A DNA stretch of 64,000 nt, from positions 1,736,001-1,800,000 of the forward strand of contig NZ_CP094527.1 in assembly GCF_022811725.1 (NCBI RefSeq), given 5' to 3'. Below the pieces are notes generated by a model. It was not told the DNA's origin. It saw only the letters and a program-made list of their open reading frames with translations, and searched no databases. This document shows, piece after piece, positions 63,977 to 64,000 of the stretch (position 1 is its first letter; every line of letters starts with the position of its first letter). The position numbers were made by a program, and so were the translations under genes. This DNA comes from Mucilaginibacter sp. SMC90 (lineage in GTDB: Bacteria; Bacteroidota; Bacteroidia; Sphingobacteriales; Sphingobacteriaceae).

Positions 63977-64000
63977 AGGGTTGGAAAATCTCCCAACCCT
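63977..64000 (-). terminator. Terminator for a gene beyond the right edge
   Basis: On the minus strand AGGGTTGGgAGATTTTCCAACCCTTTTC has arms GGGTTGG and CCAACCC with T-rich sequence after, as for a convergent gene whose 3' end lies just outside the window. Confidence 0.55.

Noticed and set aside
63796..63996. 66-codon minus-strand ORF at the right edge
   Set aside because: It is the translation of the REP/MITE-like palindrome (SPRHCEVRSNP type), a known kind of spurious ORF.

Overview
The window looks like a chromosome segment of a Bacteroidota bacterium of the Sphingobacteriaceae, most like Mucilaginibacter or Pedobacter. The grounds are the protein families (DUF892, DUF4142, DUF3606, DUF6496, GH130, Bacteroidota-type tyrosine recombinase), weak or absent Shine-Dalgarno signals, some TTG/GTG starts, and candidate -7 boxes of the Bacteroidota type TAnnTTTG. 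The genus call is inference; no search was run.

Positions 1 to about 58,040 read as a large accessory region (probable genomic island). It ends on the right at a tyrosine recombinase (56578-57858, minus) next to a tRNA-Arg(TCT) gene (58043-58116, minus). The DNA to the right is visibly different in composition and carries ordinary chromosomal genes: polysaccharide deacetylase, GT2 and GT87 glycosyltransferases, a Nif3-like protein, an N-acetylglucosamine kinase and a REP/MITE-like palindrome. No conjugation genes are visible, so the type of element is unknown and its left end lies outside the window.

The cargo is dominated by stress and DNA-repair functions: Hsp20 tail, ferritin-like DUF892 and DUF2383 proteins, spore-photoproduct-lyase-like radical SAM enzyme with a receiver-only regulator, UvrA2, a zincless Fpg/Nei glycosylase, a Ku-exonuclease III operon, KatE catalase, cold-shock proteins, and a fatty-acid desaturase. 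Two redox/carbohydrate operons sit inside it: 9754-13760 (minus: FAD-Rieske oxidoreductase, membrane protein, GH130, SDR) and 13872-20160 (plus: Zn alcohol dehydrogenase, three SDRs, DUF6496, DUF4142, amidohydrolase, SpoIIAA-DoxX fusion).

From 50.6 to 55.9 kb lies a compact gluconeogenesis cluster: a minus operon (threonine-dehydrogenase-like epimerase, extra sigma-70 factor, ATP-type PEP carboxykinase) divergent from a plus operon (class I fructose-1,6-bisphosphatase, Lrp regulator), with a perfect palindrome in between.

The accessory region is unusually rich in decayed genes: frameshifted pyrophosphatase, DUF4385, DUF1810, cold-shock and RRM genes; a Mn-catalase/DUF4142 chimera; a degraded second copy of the alcohol dehydrogenase-SDR pair (46.7-48.0 kb); an integrase fragment; and several open frames without start codons. 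Some single-base frameshifts lie in short homopolymers and could be sequencing errors; the multi-lesion ones are probably real.
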